From: VAZQ01 sp035263865
GTDB taxonomy: Bacteria; Pseudomonadota; Alphaproteobacteria; Rhizobiales; Xanthobacteraceae
NCBI GenBank assembly: GCA_035263865.1
Contig: DATFQX010000291.1
Span: forward strand, 1-64,000
Length of the DNA stretch: 64,000 nucleotides
Direction of reading: 5' to 3'
Shown: piece after piece, positions 34,262 through 42,851 of the stretch
Position numbering within the stretch: the first letter of the stretch is position 1
Layout: every line of letters starts with the position of its first letter
Position numbers and translations under genes: made by a program
Notes under the pieces: model-generated
What the model saw: the letters and a program-made list of their open reading frames with translations, nothing else
Told to the model about the DNA's origin: nothing
The model's database searches: none

Positions 34262-34290
34262 AGAATTCTGTACTGAAGAGAACTGAAGAG
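34251..34290 (+). repeat. 15-bp tandem repeat at a gene end
   Basis: ttctgtactgaagaa (34251-34265) is followed by ttctgtactgaagag (34266-34280) and a partial third copy, aactgaagag. The stop codon of the small membrane protein gene lies in the first copy, so copy-number changes would not alter the protein. Confidence 0.75.
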
Positions 34291-34316
34291 AAGAGTGACG
34301 GAGCCGCCTGCGCCGC

Positions 34317-35870
34317 TCACGGTTTTTGCTCGCCGGCCGCGGCTGAAGGTACCGACTGGCCCTGCGGACGAATGACCCCCCAGCCGATTCGCAGAAGCGG
34401 CAGCCGGCCTTGCACCGAACGTTCGAAGGCGCGTGGAACCTCCGGTACGAGGTCCGGGAAGTGCTCCTTGATCTCGGCCGGCGGGGTTCCCGCGGTATCG
34501 GTGGTCGGCCACACGACAATGGCGCCCTCGGTCCTGATGGCATCGGGCTTCACCCACGGCGAGCGCTCGGGGGTCGCGCTGAGAAAAACGCTCGACCGGC
34601 TCGGCGCGCCAAGCGCGATGAGCGCTGCGGTGCGCGGATCGCCGGTGACGATACGAAGCGGAGCGTTGGTACGGCGCTCAAAGCTTTCGGAGAAGAAACG
34701 TCCCATCGCCTGAGCTGGGTACGTCACCTTCAGATCGATATTGAGCCACGGCAGGACGAGGAGCGCGGCGACCGTCATGATCGGGGGAATGATCAGCAGT
34801 CCGAACCAGGCGGCGATAATGACGTGCTGACGGCTGAACTCGATGCCGTCACCTGCGACCACGATCACGAGAAGGCCGGATAGGATCACCAGCGGCGCGA
34901 TGCCGCCGACCGGCGTCGATCCTCCGATGAGCACCGCCACGAGCGTTCCGGCGAAGGCCGGCGCCAGCGCAAAAAAGTAGACGAACTGCCGGGCGAAAGG
35001 ATCGATCGTCGGCCGCACAATCACCGGCGCCGGGTCATGCCGCGGCCACGGCCATCCTGCGACCAGCGCAACCAGCACGATGAGGCCGGCGTGCGCGGCG
35101 AAGATCAGCGCGATTTGTCGGGCCCATGCAATGAAGTTGCCGGCGACGGCCTCAGGCCTACGCAGGCGAAACAGTATCGGCCGCAAACCCTCTCCCCAAT
35201 CCGCAAGCCAGACGAGGTGCGGCCCGACGACCATTGCAATGACAAGCGCGCTGATCAATGGGTCATACGACTTGAGCGCCGCGCGGGCGCGGCGGTTTGC
35301 GACCGTGAACAGCACGAGCAAGCCGACTAGTATCAGCCCCACATAGGTCGTGAGCAAAAGCAGCCCGATCTCGATAGCCAGCGGCAGCCAATAGCCTCGT
35401 CGGCCTTCGCCCACGGCGCGCCAGTAATGCAGCAGGATGATCGCCCACAGCGGCATCGTGAGGACGACCGGCCCGAAGTCCGGCGTCGGCACCGTGAAGG
35501 CAGCAATGCCCACCATCAACAAAACCGCCAACGCCGCATGCTGCGCGCCGACGATCGAGCGTCCGAGTGCAAACACCGCCCAATAGGCCACGACCACGCA
35601 GGCCTGCGAGAGCAAATAGACGCCAACCATGCTGCGGCCTGCGACATCGAAAACGAGTTCGGCAAGCCAGAAGGCGAGCGGGGGACCCAGATAAGTGCCG
35701 AGCTGGAATTCGTGCCCGACGGCCAGCACGTCCGCCACGTCGCCCGGCGGTCCGGCATAGAACAGGGAGGGGACTAGCAGCCACAGCAGCGCTTGGGCCA
35801 GCGCCGCGAGCCAGACCGCCAGCGATGGACGTGAACGCAACAGTTCGACGAAGATGGAGACGTAAAGCAT
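34317..35870 (-). CDS. Glycosyltransferase family 39-like integral membrane protein
   Basis: The 517-residue polytopic protein has about 10 membrane helices in the first 400 residues and a soluble C-terminal domain of about 110 residues. The first large loop begins AGPPGDVADVLAVGHEFQLG, with acidic residues as in GT39/ArnT-type enzymes that transfer a sugar from a polyprenyl-phosphate donor on the periplasmic face. Donor and acceptor cannot be told. The GT39 assignment rests on topology and that loop. Confidence 0.72.
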   Translation of the reverse strand: MLYVSIFVELLRSRPSLAVWLAALAQALLWLLVPSLFYAGPPGDVADVLAVGHEFQLGTYLGPPLAFWLAELVFDVAGRSMVGVYLLSQACVVVAYWAVFALGRSIVGAQHAALAVLLMVGIAAFTVPTPDFGPVVLTMPLWAIILLHYWRAVGEGRRGYWLPLAIEIGLLLLTTYVGLILVGLLVLFTVANRRARAALKSYDPLISALVIAMVVGPHLVWLADWGEGLRPILFRLRRPEAVAGNFIAWARQIALIFAAHAGLIVLVALVAGWPWPRHDPAPVIVRPTIDPFARQFVYFFALAPAFAGTLVAVLIGGSTPVGGIAPLVILSGLLVIVVAGDGIEFSRQHVIIAAWFGLLIIPPIMTVAALLVLPWLNIDLKVTYPAQAMGRFFSESFERRTNAPLRIVTGDPRTAALIALGAPSRSSVFLSATPERSPWVKPDAIRTEGAIVVWPTTDTAGTPPAEIKEHFPDLVPEVPRAFERSVQGRLPLLRIGWGVIRPQGQSVPSAAAGEQKP

Positions 35871-35918
35871 CGGCCGGACATTACTTTAGGCGGCCGGCAG
35901 AGATAAGGCGGCCATGGC

Positions 35919-36659
35919 TCAAAGAGGCAACGCACCTTCCTCAATCTCACTGGACCACATGTCCGCGGTGAGGACGTCGCCATAAGCGGCGGCGACCGGG
36001 GCGAACGAGCGCCGGTGGTGGATGGTGGGGCCGAGCCGCGCGAGCGCCTCGAAATGCTCGGGCACGCTGTAGCCTTTGTGGTGCTCGAAGCCGTAGCCCG
36101 GATAGAGCAGGCCCAATCGCGTCATGAGCCGGTCGCGCGTGACCTTGGCGACGATGGAGGCAGCCGCGATCGAGGAAAGAATGGCATCGCCGCTGATCAC
36201 AGCTTCGCAGTCGCAGCCGGCATCGATGCGGTCGCGTCCGTCGACGAACACGAGCTGCGGCCTCACCGGCAGGCATGCAACGGCGCGCGCGAGCGCCCAC
36301 AGCGATGCCCGCAGGATATTGTCTCTGTCGATGCGCCATGGCGGCGCGATGGCAACTGTAACCTGCGCGCTCGCGCAAATTTTTGCGTGCAGCTTTTCAC
36401 GCGTCTGCGGGTCAAGCTTTTTGGAATCATCAAGCCCGCGCGGCACGCGCTTCGGATCAAGTACGACCGCGGCGGCAACAACTGGACCGGCGAGCGGCCC
36501 CCTGCCCGCTTCGTCGCAGCCAGCAATCGGCCACACACCACGTTTGATCGCCGCGCGCTCGCGGCGGAAGGTGGGGCGAATGTCGTCATCGCCGAGCGGC
36601 AGCCGCACCACGCGAACGGCACGCGTAGCTCCTGCGCGGGCGAAGGGCGAACGAGTCAT
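35919..36659 (-). CDS. rnhB: Ribonuclease HII
   Basis: The 246-residue endonuclease cuts the RNA strand of RNA-DNA hybrids and single ribonucleotides in DNA. The type 2 RNase H motif is intact: CDEAGRGPLAGPV (D49, E50), DDSKKL, VDGRD, and SIVAKVTRDRLM. A 40-residue N-terminal extension precedes the domain. The gene is on the same strand as the radical SAM gene upstream (106-base gap) and the GT39 gene downstream. Confidence 0.95.
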   Translation of the reverse strand: MTRSPFARAGATRAVRVVRLPLGDDDIRPTFRRERAAIKRGVWPIAGCDEAGRGPLAGPVVAAAVVLDPKRVPRGLDDSKKLDPQTREKLHAKICASAQVTVAIAPPWRIDRDNILRASLWALARAVACLPVRPQLVFVDGRDRIDAGCDCEAVISGDAILSSIAAASIVAKVTRDRLMTRLGLLYPGYGFEHHKGYSVPEHFEALARLGPTIHHRRSFAPVAAAYGDVLTADMWSSEIEEGALPL

Positions 36660-36765
36660 GGCGCGATGGTGCGCGCCACGACGTGTAAGTCAACCGCCCC
36701 GCGTTCCTCTCTGTGGAGGACGCTCGACGTCGTCTTCCCGCTTCCGGCCGACGACGCAGGATAAT

Positions 36766-37983
36766 TCAGAACAAAGTCAGCTGCTCCGCAGCCTGCCGCG
36801 GTGGAAAGAAGTGGTCCGTCGTCAGCCGCGTGCGCGTTTTATTGAAGCCGAGCTTCTCGCAGGCCAGTTCGAAACGGCGGCCGATCATCCAGGCAACCGG
36901 CCCGGCGCCGGTCATGCGCGTGTTCCAGCTCGAGTCGTAATCCTTGCCGCCGCGGGTCTCACGGATGAGCTTGAAGACGTGCCGATATCGGTCAGGAAAG
37001 TTGGCCATGAGCCATTCCCGGAATAGATCGCGTACCTCCAGCGGGAGCCGCAGCAACACGTAGCCAGCCTCTCGCACGCCCACGGCCGCGGCAGCATCCA
37101 GGATGCGCTCGATCTCGGCATCGTTGAGCGCAGGTATCACGGGCGCCACCATCACCGAAGTCGGCACGCCGGCCGCCGTGAGTTGACGAAGCGCCTGGAG
37201 CCGTCGTGGAGGTGTCGCCGCGCGCGGCTCCATCACACGCGCCAGGCGAACGTCGAGTGTTGTCACCGACAGCGCGACCTTGACGAGGTCGCGCTGCGCC
37301 ATGCGGGTTAGGATGTCCAGATCGCGCAACACTAGTGCCGATTTCGTGACGATACCGACGGGATGGCCGCAGCCATCGAGCACCTCGAGGATGCGCCGCA
37401 TGATCTTGTGTTCGCGCTCGATCGGCTGGTAGGGATCGGTATTCGTGCCGATCGCTATGGTGCGTGGGACGTAACCGGGGGCCGACAACTCGCGTTCGAG
37501 CAGCTTCGGCGCATCCGGCTTGGCGAAGAGCTTGGTTTCGAAATCGAGTCCGGGCGACAGGCCGAGATAGGCGTGGGTCGGCCGCGCGAAGCAGTAGATG
37601 CAGCCGTGCTCGCAACCGCGATAAGGATTGATCGATCGATCGAAAGAAATATCCGGTGAATCGTTGCGGGCGATGATTTTGCGCGTGGAGTCGAGAGTCA
37701 CCGTCGTCTTGAACGGCGGTAACTCCTCGAAGCTCTGCCACCCATCGTCAAAAGCAACGCGCGCGAGCGGCTCGTAACGGCCGGACGCGTTCGACTGCGC
37801 GCCGCGCCCGCGCCGACGCTCGGCCTCCACCGCGACTTCAACGTCGGTCGGCGCGGCAAGCTCGACGGCGCCGTGGCGGCCTGGAGCATGTCCCGCGCGG
37901 CGGGCAAAGCCGCCCGCCGGCGTGGGGGGTCGGGGCCAGGAGGGCGCCGGCGGGCGTCTGACGGCTGCATGTGAGCGAGCCAT
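36766..37983 (-). CDS. PA0069-type radical SAM protein
   Basis: The 405-residue protein coordinates a 4Fe-4S cluster through C124-x3-C128-x2-C131 (CEHGCIYC) and should cleave SAM to a radical. The flanking sequence SINPYRGCEHGCIYCFARPT and GTNTDPYQPIEREHKIMR is typical of the PA0069/SplB-related family. The biological reaction is unknown; relation to spore photoproduct lyase is distant. The first ~60 residues are low-complexity, so the true start may be internal. Confidence 0.88.
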   Translation of the reverse strand: MARSHAAVRRPPAPSWPRPPTPAGGFARRAGHAPGRHGAVELAAPTDVEVAVEAERRRGRGAQSNASGRYEPLARVAFDDGWQSFEELPPFKTTVTLDSTRKIIARNDSPDISFDRSINPYRGCEHGCIYCFARPTHAYLGLSPGLDFETKLFAKPDAPKLLERELSAPGYVPRTIAIGTNTDPYQPIEREHKIMRRILEVLDGCGHPVGIVTKSALVLRDLDILTRMAQRDLVKVALSVTTLDVRLARVMEPRAATPPRRLQALRQLTAAGVPTSVMVAPVIPALNDAEIERILDAAAAVGVREAGYVLLRLPLEVRDLFREWLMANFPDRYRHVFKLIRETRGGKDYDSSWNTRMTGAGPVAWMIGRRFELACEKLGFNKTRTRLTTDHFFPPRQAAEQLTLF

Positions 37984-38129
37984 GAGAGATACTAGCGTCG
38001 CCTCTCGAACAAAACAAGAACATAATGGCCTCGGGAGGAAGTGTCGACGGTCAACAGCTGTCGACCAAGAAGCGCGATCGACTTATTGGCTCGGCGACTG
38101 CTCTCCTGCGCAGCGGGAGCCTTGTCTTT

Positions 38130-38169
38130 TTTCTTCGCGTGGCCAGGGCTTTCTTCGCGTGGCCAGGGC
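38130..38169 (+). repeat. 20-bp perfect tandem duplication
   Basis: tttcttcgcgtggccagggc occurs at 38130-38149 and again at 38150-38169 with no spacer. It lies in the divergent gap between the radical SAM gene and the glycosyltransferase gene, about 50 bases before the glycosyltransferase start. I see no other feature in 37984-38218. Confidence 0.9.
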
Positions 38170-38218
38170 GATAAAAGACGCAAATGGGATTAGGTGCGCT
38201 CGGCGGGAACATTGGCTC

Positions 38219-38788
38219 ATGCTGAGCGTGGTGATCGCCACGCACGATAGTGAGCGTGTGCTCTTGGCGACCTTGTCGGCGCTGGTTCCCGGTGCGGTTG
38301 CAGGCCTTGTGCGTGAGGTGATCATTGCCGACGCCGGCTCGCGCGACGCAACCGCTGCGATCGCCGACGGCGGGGGGTGTCGCGTGTTGGAGTCGACGCA
38401 AGCGCATGGGCCGCGCTTGAGGACAGCGGCGGAAGCGGCGCGCGCACCCTGGCTCCTCTTTCTGCGCCCGGGAGTCGTCTTGGAGTCTAGTTGGATCGAG
38501 GAGACCAGGCGTTTCATGGAGGAGATTGAGCGTGGTCGCCACAACTATGCGGCGGTATTCCGCGCAGAGCTGTTCCGCCCCAGGGTGCTCGAAGCAATGG
38601 CGCTGCTGGGAGCCGCTCTCGGTACAAGGCCCCCTCCAAGCCAAGGGCTATTGATCAACCGCGCGCTGTACGCCGCCGTAGGCGGCCACCGCGACGTCGA
38701 GGAGCCGGAGCGCGATCTGCTGCGCCGCCTGGGCCGACGCCGTCTTGTGCTCCTACGAACCAGCACGAGCTCAAATTACTTGACATAG
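38219..38788 (+). CDS. Glycosyltransferase family 2-like protein
   Basis: The 189-residue protein is a single GT-A domain: LSVVIATHDSERVLLATLSAL at the start and EVIIADAGSRDAT with the likely metal/nucleotide-binding Asp. No membrane helix is present. It is short for GT2 (usually 230 or more) and ends without an obvious acceptor-binding domain. The stop codon overlaps the inverted repeat that precedes the MarR-GNAT gene. Substrate unknown. Confidence 0.72.
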   Translation: MLSVVIATHDSERVLLATLSALVPGAVAGLVREVIIADAGSRDATAAIADGGGCRVLESTQAHGPRLRTAAEAARAPWLLFLRPGVVLESSWIEETRRFMEEIERGRHNYAAVFRAELFRPRVLEAMALLGAALGTRPPPSQGLLINRALYAAVGGHRDVEEPERDLLRRLGRRRLVLLRTSTSSNYLT

Positions 38789-38815
38789 TCAAGAAATTTA
38801 GTTGATTTTGTCAAC
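38779..38815 (+). promoter_or_regulatory. Paired inverted repeats, probable MarR operator
   Basis: CTTGAC-ATA-GTCAAG at 38779-38793 is a perfect palindrome. GTTGA-TTTTG-TCAAC at 38801-38815 is a related one 22 bp further on, about two helical turns. They lie 20-56 bases before the ATG of the MarR-type gene, and TTGACA at 38780-38785 could double as a -35 box. The layout is typical of self-regulation by a MarR dimer. Confidence 0.65.
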
Positions 38816-38834
38816 CTACGGTTTCGCCCGTGTC

Positions 38835-39776
38835 ATGACAGACATATCCACCAGGAATTTCGATGACCGCGTCGGCTCGGTCCGCCGCTTCAATCGCCTC
38901 TACACGCGGCGCATCGGCGTGCTGGAGGATGGTTTCCTAGGAAGCCCCTACTCGCTTACGCAGGCGCGCGTGCTCTACGAGCTCGCGCGCCGTCCAAAAT
39001 CAACCGCTACCGAGATCGCCACCGAACTCGGCCTCGATCACGGCTATCTCAGTCGGATCCTGCTGGACTTCAACAAGCGTGGCCTCGTCGTCAAAACCGC
39101 CTTGCCCAATGATCGGCGGCAAAGCCTGCTATCTCTCACAGCCAAAGGCCGCATGGCGTTTGCGCCCCTTGAGGAGCATTCACAAGAACAAGTCGGCGCG
39201 ATGCTCCGCACCTTGTCGGTTGCGGATCAGGAGCGGGTGGTCGCCGCGATGTGCACTATCGAAGCCTCGCTGTGCGAGGCCCCCGCGCCGCAAATGCCCC
39301 ATCTGCTGCGGGGTCCACGCGCCGGCGACATGGGCTGGATCGTGGCTCGCCATGGTGCGCTTTACGCTGAGGAATACGGCTGGGACGAGCGCCTCGAAGC
39401 TCTCATCGCGGAAATTGTTGCAGCATTCGTCCGCAATCGTGATCCCAGACGTGAGCGCTGCTGGATCGCCGATCAGCGGGGCGAAAATGTAGGATCGATC
39501 CTGCTGGTGCGGGAAACTGACGACGTCGCACGGCTGCGCCTGCTATTGGTCGAGCCGAAAGCGCGCGGGCTCGGTATCGGCGCTCGATTGGTCGATGAGT
39601 CGTTGCGTTTTGCGCGCGAGGCGCACTATCGCAAGGTCACGCTGTGGACCCACAGCGTGCTGACTGCGGCACGCCGCATCTACGAGCGGGCGGGCTTCAA
39701 GCTCATTCATCAATGGAAGCACGACATGTTCGGCACCGAGCTCGGCGCCGAAACGTGGGAGCTGGAGCTGCGCTAG
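38835..39776 (+). CDS. Bifunctional MarR transcriptional regulator / GNAT acetyltransferase
   Basis: This 313-residue fusion has an N-terminal MarR winged helix (about 1-145: STATEIATELGLDHGYLSRILLDF is the recognition region, NDRRQSLLSLTAKG the wing). A C-terminal GNAT domain follows (about 160-310), with the acetyl-CoA loop RLLLVEPKARGLGIGARLVDE. Such fusions are common in alphaproteobacteria. The ligand and the acetylated substrate are unknown. The ATG at 38835 was chosen by homology of the start; paired palindromes upstream suggest self-repression. It ends overlapping the moaB stop, tail to tail. Confidence 0.9.
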   Translation: MTDISTRNFDDRVGSVRRFNRLYTRRIGVLEDGFLGSPYSLTQARVLYELARRPKSTATEIATELGLDHGYLSRILLDFNKRGLVVKTALPNDRRQSLLSLTAKGRMAFAPLEEHSQEQVGAMLRTLSVADQERVVAAMCTIEASLCEAPAPQMPHLLRGPRAGDMGWIVARHGALYAEEYGWDERLEALIAEIVAAFVRNRDPRRERCWIADQRGENVGSILLVRETDDVARLRLLLVEPKARGLGIGARLVDESLRFAREAHYRKVTLWTHSVLTAARRIYERAGFKLIHQWKHDMFGTELGAETWELELR

Positions 39777-40336
39777 ACGGTCGCGCCCTTGGCCTTGGCT
39801 CGGCGTAAGTGCTCGTCAAGCCGCGGCATGATCTCGACGAAATTGCAGGGCCGGTAACGGTAGTCGAGCTGATGCACCAGGATCTCGTCCCAGGCGTCAC
39901 GGCAGGCGCCTGGCGAGCCTGGTAGGCAGAACACATAGGTGCCGCCGGCAACGCCGGCAGTAGCGCGCGTCTGGATGGCCGAGGTGCCGATCTTGGCTTG
40001 GCTCACCAGCAAGAACATCGTCGCAAAACCGTCCATGCGTTTCTCGAATAACGGCTCGATCGCCTCCGGCGTCACATCCCGTCCGGTGAAGCCGGTACCG
40101 CCGGTGGTGATGATCGCGTCGATTGCGGGCTCCGCTATCCATTGTTCGACCTGGGCGCGGATGCCGGCGACCTCATCGGTGACGATGGCGCGCCCGGCCA
40201 CCGAATGGCCCGCCTTGTTGATGCGCTCGACCAATGTCGCGCCGGATTTGTCGTCTTCCAGGGCGCGCGTGTCAGAGATGGTGAGCACCGCGATCTTGAG
40301 CGGTACGAATTCGCGGCTGTTGTCGATTCCGGGCAT
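39773..40336 (-). CDS. moaB: Molybdenum cofactor biosynthesis protein B
   Basis: The 187-residue MoaB/MogA-fold protein adenylylates molybdopterin before molybdenum insertion. Landmarks: VLTISDTRALEDDKSG, the ITTGGTGFTGRDVTPEA nucleotide/pterin segment, and CLPGSPGACRDAWDEIL. The ATG at 40336 excludes upstream codons that lie in repeat DNA. No other moa or mob genes are in the window. Confidence 0.94.
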   Translation of the reverse strand: MPGIDNSREFVPLKIAVLTISDTRALEDDKSGATLVERINKAGHSVAGRAIVTDEVAGIRAQVEQWIAEPAIDAIITTGGTGFTGRDVTPEAIEPLFEKRMDGFATMFLLVSQAKIGTSAIQTRATAGVAGGTYVFCLPGSPGACRDAWDEILVHQLDYRYRPCNFVEIMPRLDEHLRRAKAKGATV

Positions 40337-40353
40337 GTTTTTAGATTTCAGCT

Positions 40354-40430
40354 CATACTCCCCGCGAAAGCGGGGACCCATGACCACCGCCCCTGGAATA
40401 TGGGTCCCCGCTTGCGCGGGGGACGATGGT
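40354..40430. repeat. Dispersed palindromic repeat (family A)
   Basis: The arms ctccccgcgaaagcggggac and tccccgcttgcgcgggggac lie between moaB and the metallopeptidase gene. Confidence 0.85.
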
Positions 40431-40451
40431 GGAGTTCGTCCGTCTCACCAC

Positions 40452-41387
40452 TCAAAGCTGGGCTGCGGCAAATGTGTTGCAGCTTGAAACCGAGCCGGAG
40501 CGGAAGCCGGCGTTGAACCAGCGTTGGCGCTGCTCGGAAGTCCCGTGGGTGAAGGAATCGGGAACCGCGTAGCCGCGCGCCCTCTTTTGCAGCGTGTCAT
40601 CGCCGATCGCGGCCGCGGTGCGCAAGGCGGCCTCCACGTCACCCGGTTCGATGAAAGGCGGTCGGCCCTCGCTCCTTAACATCTCATTCTCACGGTTCGC
40701 CCAAACCCCTGCGAAGCAATCCGCCTGCAGCTCGACTTGAACCTGGATGTGGTTTGCCGCCGCCCTGCTGCCGGCGGCGTGTTGCGCCTGCTGCGCCTTG
40801 GGCAGAATACCGAGCAGGTTCTGCACGTGATGTCCGACCTCGTGCGCGATCACATAAGCTTGCGAAAACTGGCATGCCTTGCTGCCAACGTCGCAGCCAT
40901 GGAAACGCGTCGCGATCTGATCGAAGAACGAGGTGTCGAGATAGACCTTCCGGTCAGTGGGACAGTAGAAGGGTCCCATGGCACTTTGCGCTTCTCCGCC
41001 GCAACTGGCGTGCGTCGCGCCGCGATAGAGAACGAGCACGGGCGGCCGATAAATCTTGCCGTCGCTCGCGAAGACTTGCTTCCACTGCAGCTCGGTGCTG
41101 CCGAGCACCTTGCTCACGAAGCGCCCCATCTGGTCCTGCGGAGCGCCGGTGCGTCGCGCGCTAGGCGGCGCCTGAGCCTGCGGGCGGCCGGGGCCGGTCA
41201 GAATCTCGGCGCCGCCGATGAGCACGCTCGGATCGATGCCGAGTGCCCAACCGATGAGACCGAGCGCCACGATCGCGCCGATGCTCAGTCCGCCACCGCC
41301 GATCGGAATGCCGAGACCACCGCCTCCGTAACCCTCCTCGCGTCGATCTTCGACGTTGCCGCTTTCCGGGAGATCGTCCAAGCGCAT
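40452..41387 (-). CDS. ypfJ: Neutral zinc metallopeptidase, YpfJ family
   Basis: The 311-residue protein has an N-terminal glycine-rich cytoplasmic segment and one membrane helix (LSIGAIVALGLIGWALGI, about 34-51), followed by a periplasmic metallopeptidase domain. The zinc site HExxH appears as IAHEVGHHVQN. Cysteines in SCGGEAQ, FYCPTD, HGCDVGSKACQF may form disulfides. The start at 41387 has AAGGAGG upstream. The gene is divergent from ccrM. Its physiological substrate is unknown. Confidence 0.88.
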   Translation of the reverse strand: MRLDDLPESGNVEDRREEGYGGGGLGIPIGGGGLSIGAIVALGLIGWALGIDPSVLIGGAEILTGPGRPQAQAPPSARRTGAPQDQMGRFVSKVLGSTELQWKQVFASDGKIYRPPVLVLYRGATHASCGGEAQSAMGPFYCPTDRKVYLDTSFFDQIATRFHGCDVGSKACQFSQAYVIAHEVGHHVQNLLGILPKAQQAQHAAGSRAAANHIQVQVELQADCFAGVWANRENEMLRSEGRPPFIEPGDVEAALRTAAAIGDDTLQKRARGYAVPDSFTHGTSEQRQRWFNAGFRSGSVSSCNTFAAAQL

Positions 41388-41519
41388 GGTTTGCCTCCTT
41401 GCCCCGCGGCCCGTCACACGGCCGCCGCAGCGGTTGACATTCGTTTACCACCGCGCCGATCACCCGCCTTCGCAAATATAATTCGCGGATAAATCTTTCC
41501 CAATAGCCATGCGATCCGA

Positions 41520-41535
41520 TTAAGCCGATTTTTAC
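41520..41535 (+). promoter_or_regulatory. CtrA-like binding site upstream of ccrM
   Basis: TTAA (41520-41523), seven bases, then TTTAC (41531-41535) differs at one base from the CtrA consensus TTAA-N7-TTAAC. It lies about 80 bases before the ccrM ATG. In Caulobacter and relatives CtrA activates ccrM, so the position is meaningful. Confidence 0.55.
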
Positions 41536-41596
41536 CGCGGGCCGGCATATTGCATCGCCGTCGGTTGTAGGTCCCGCGTCACCGGCCGCGTCGCCT

Positions 41597-41614
41597 GAGT
41601 CAGAGTTCTGAATC
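41597..41614 (+). promoter_or_regulatory. Two GANTC methylation sites in the ccrM leader
   Basis: GAGTC at 41597-41601 and GAATC at 41610-41614 are both targets of the enzyme encoded just downstream; the second touches the ATG. In Caulobacter, GANTC sites in the ccrM leader tie its expression to methylation state. The rest of the gap 41418-41596 has only the CtrA-like site. Confidence 0.6.
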
Positions 41615-42745
41615 ATGGTTGGATCGCGTCGCGGGGCGCCCACTTGGGCGCCCCGCGTCAGTTTCGAGTCCGTCGCAACCAACCGAATTCTGGTCGGCGA
41701 CTGCATTGCCGAGATGGCAAAGCTGCCGGCGGAATCGGTCGATCTCGTTTTCGCCGATCCGCCCTATAACTTGCAGCTGCAAGGTGACCTCAAGCGTCCC
41801 GACGACTCGCGCGTCGATGCGGTCGACGACGACTGGGACAAGTTCTCGAGCTTTTCCGCCTACGACGACTTCACTCGCGCCTGGCTCATCGCGTGCCGTC
41901 GCGTGATGAAGCGCGAAGCGACACTATGGGTGATCGGCTCGTATCATAACATTTTTCGCGTCGGCGCGATCCTGCAGGACTTGCGCTTCTGGATTCTCAA
42001 CGACGTGGTGTGGCGCAAGTCGAATCCGATGCCGAATTTTCGGGGGCGGCGCTTCACCAACGCGCACGAGACGCTGATCTGGGCGGCACGCGATCCGGGC
42101 GCCAAGGGCTACACGTTCAACTACGAAGCGCTCAAGGCGGGCAACGACGGCGTGCAGGTGCGCTCCGACTGGACCATTCCGCTATGCACCGGCGAGGAGC
42201 GCCTCAAAGGGAGTGACGGCAAAAAGCTGCATCCGACGCAGAAACCCGAGACGCTGTTGGCGCGGATCATGCTCGCGTCATCGCGGCCCGACGATCTTGT
42301 GCTCGACCCGTTCTGCGGCAGCGGCACGACCGGCGCCGTGGCCGAGCGGTTGCGACGCCGCTTCATCGGCATCGAGCGCGAGAGTGCCTATACGGCGGCC
42401 GCACAGTCGCGCATCGCAGCGGTCGCGCCGCTGCCAGCGCCGGCGCTTGCACCCTTCATGACCGCGCGCGAGGCGCCGCGCGTGCCGTTCTCGGCATTGA
42501 TCGAGGCCGGACTGATCGCGCCGGGCGCGCGCCTTTGCGATGCCAAGCGTAAGGTCGAGGCGCTGGTGCGCGCCGACGGCGCGATCGCCTTGGGTGAGAG
42601 GGTCGGCTCGATTCACCGCATTGGCGCGCTGGCGCAAGGCTCGGAGGCGTGCAACGGCTGGGCCTTCTGGCACGTCAATACGGGGGACGGCCTGCTCTCG
42701 ATCGATGCGCTGCGCGCGAAGATCCGGGCGCAGATGCCGGCGTAG
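41615..42745 (+). CDS. ccrM: Cell-cycle DNA adenine methyltransferase, CcrM type (GANTC)
   Basis: This 376-residue beta-class adenine-N6 methyltransferase has the catalytic motif IV DPPYNLQLQ (48-56), then the SAM motif I DPFCGSGTTG (about 230). The C-terminal ~90 residues form the RAMA-type domain seen in CcrM and its orthologues. The N-terminal RRGAPTWAPRV is typical of rhizobial CcrM. No restriction gene is nearby, which supports a solitary regulatory enzyme. The Shine-Dalgarno is weak. Confidence 0.93.
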   Translation: MVGSRRGAPTWAPRVSFESVATNRILVGDCIAEMAKLPAESVDLVFADPPYNLQLQGDLKRPDDSRVDAVDDDWDKFSSFSAYDDFTRAWLIACRRVMKREATLWVIGSYHNIFRVGAILQDLRFWILNDVVWRKSNPMPNFRGRRFTNAHETLIWAARDPGAKGYTFNYEALKAGNDGVQVRSDWTIPLCTGEERLKGSDGKKLHPTQKPETLLARIMLASSRPDDLVLDPFCGSGTTGAVAERLRRRFIGIERESAYTAAAQSRIAAVAPLPAPALAPFMTAREAPRVPFSALIEAGLIAPGARLCDAKRKVEALVRADGAIALGERVGSIHRIGALAQGSEACNGWAFWHVNTGDGLLSIDALRAKIRAQMPA

Positions 42746-42785
42746 CGGCGCGCGCGTCGCAACCAAGCCCGCGATCCTCGTGTCA

Positions 42786-42806
42786 TTGCCGGGCTTGACC
42801 CGGCAA
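42786..42806. repeat. Short palindrome between convergent genes (family D)
   Basis: TTGCCGGG-CTTGA-CCCGGCAA has an 8-bp perfect stem and 5-base loop. It lies in the gap between the convergent ccrM and SMP-30 genes and could stop transcripts from both sides, although there is no T-run. It resembles a dispersed repeat of Bradyrhizobium-type genomes. Confidence 0.75.
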
Positions 42807-42851
42807 TCCATCCATCCCGTAAAAAGCTTTTTGCAAAGAAGATGGATGCGC

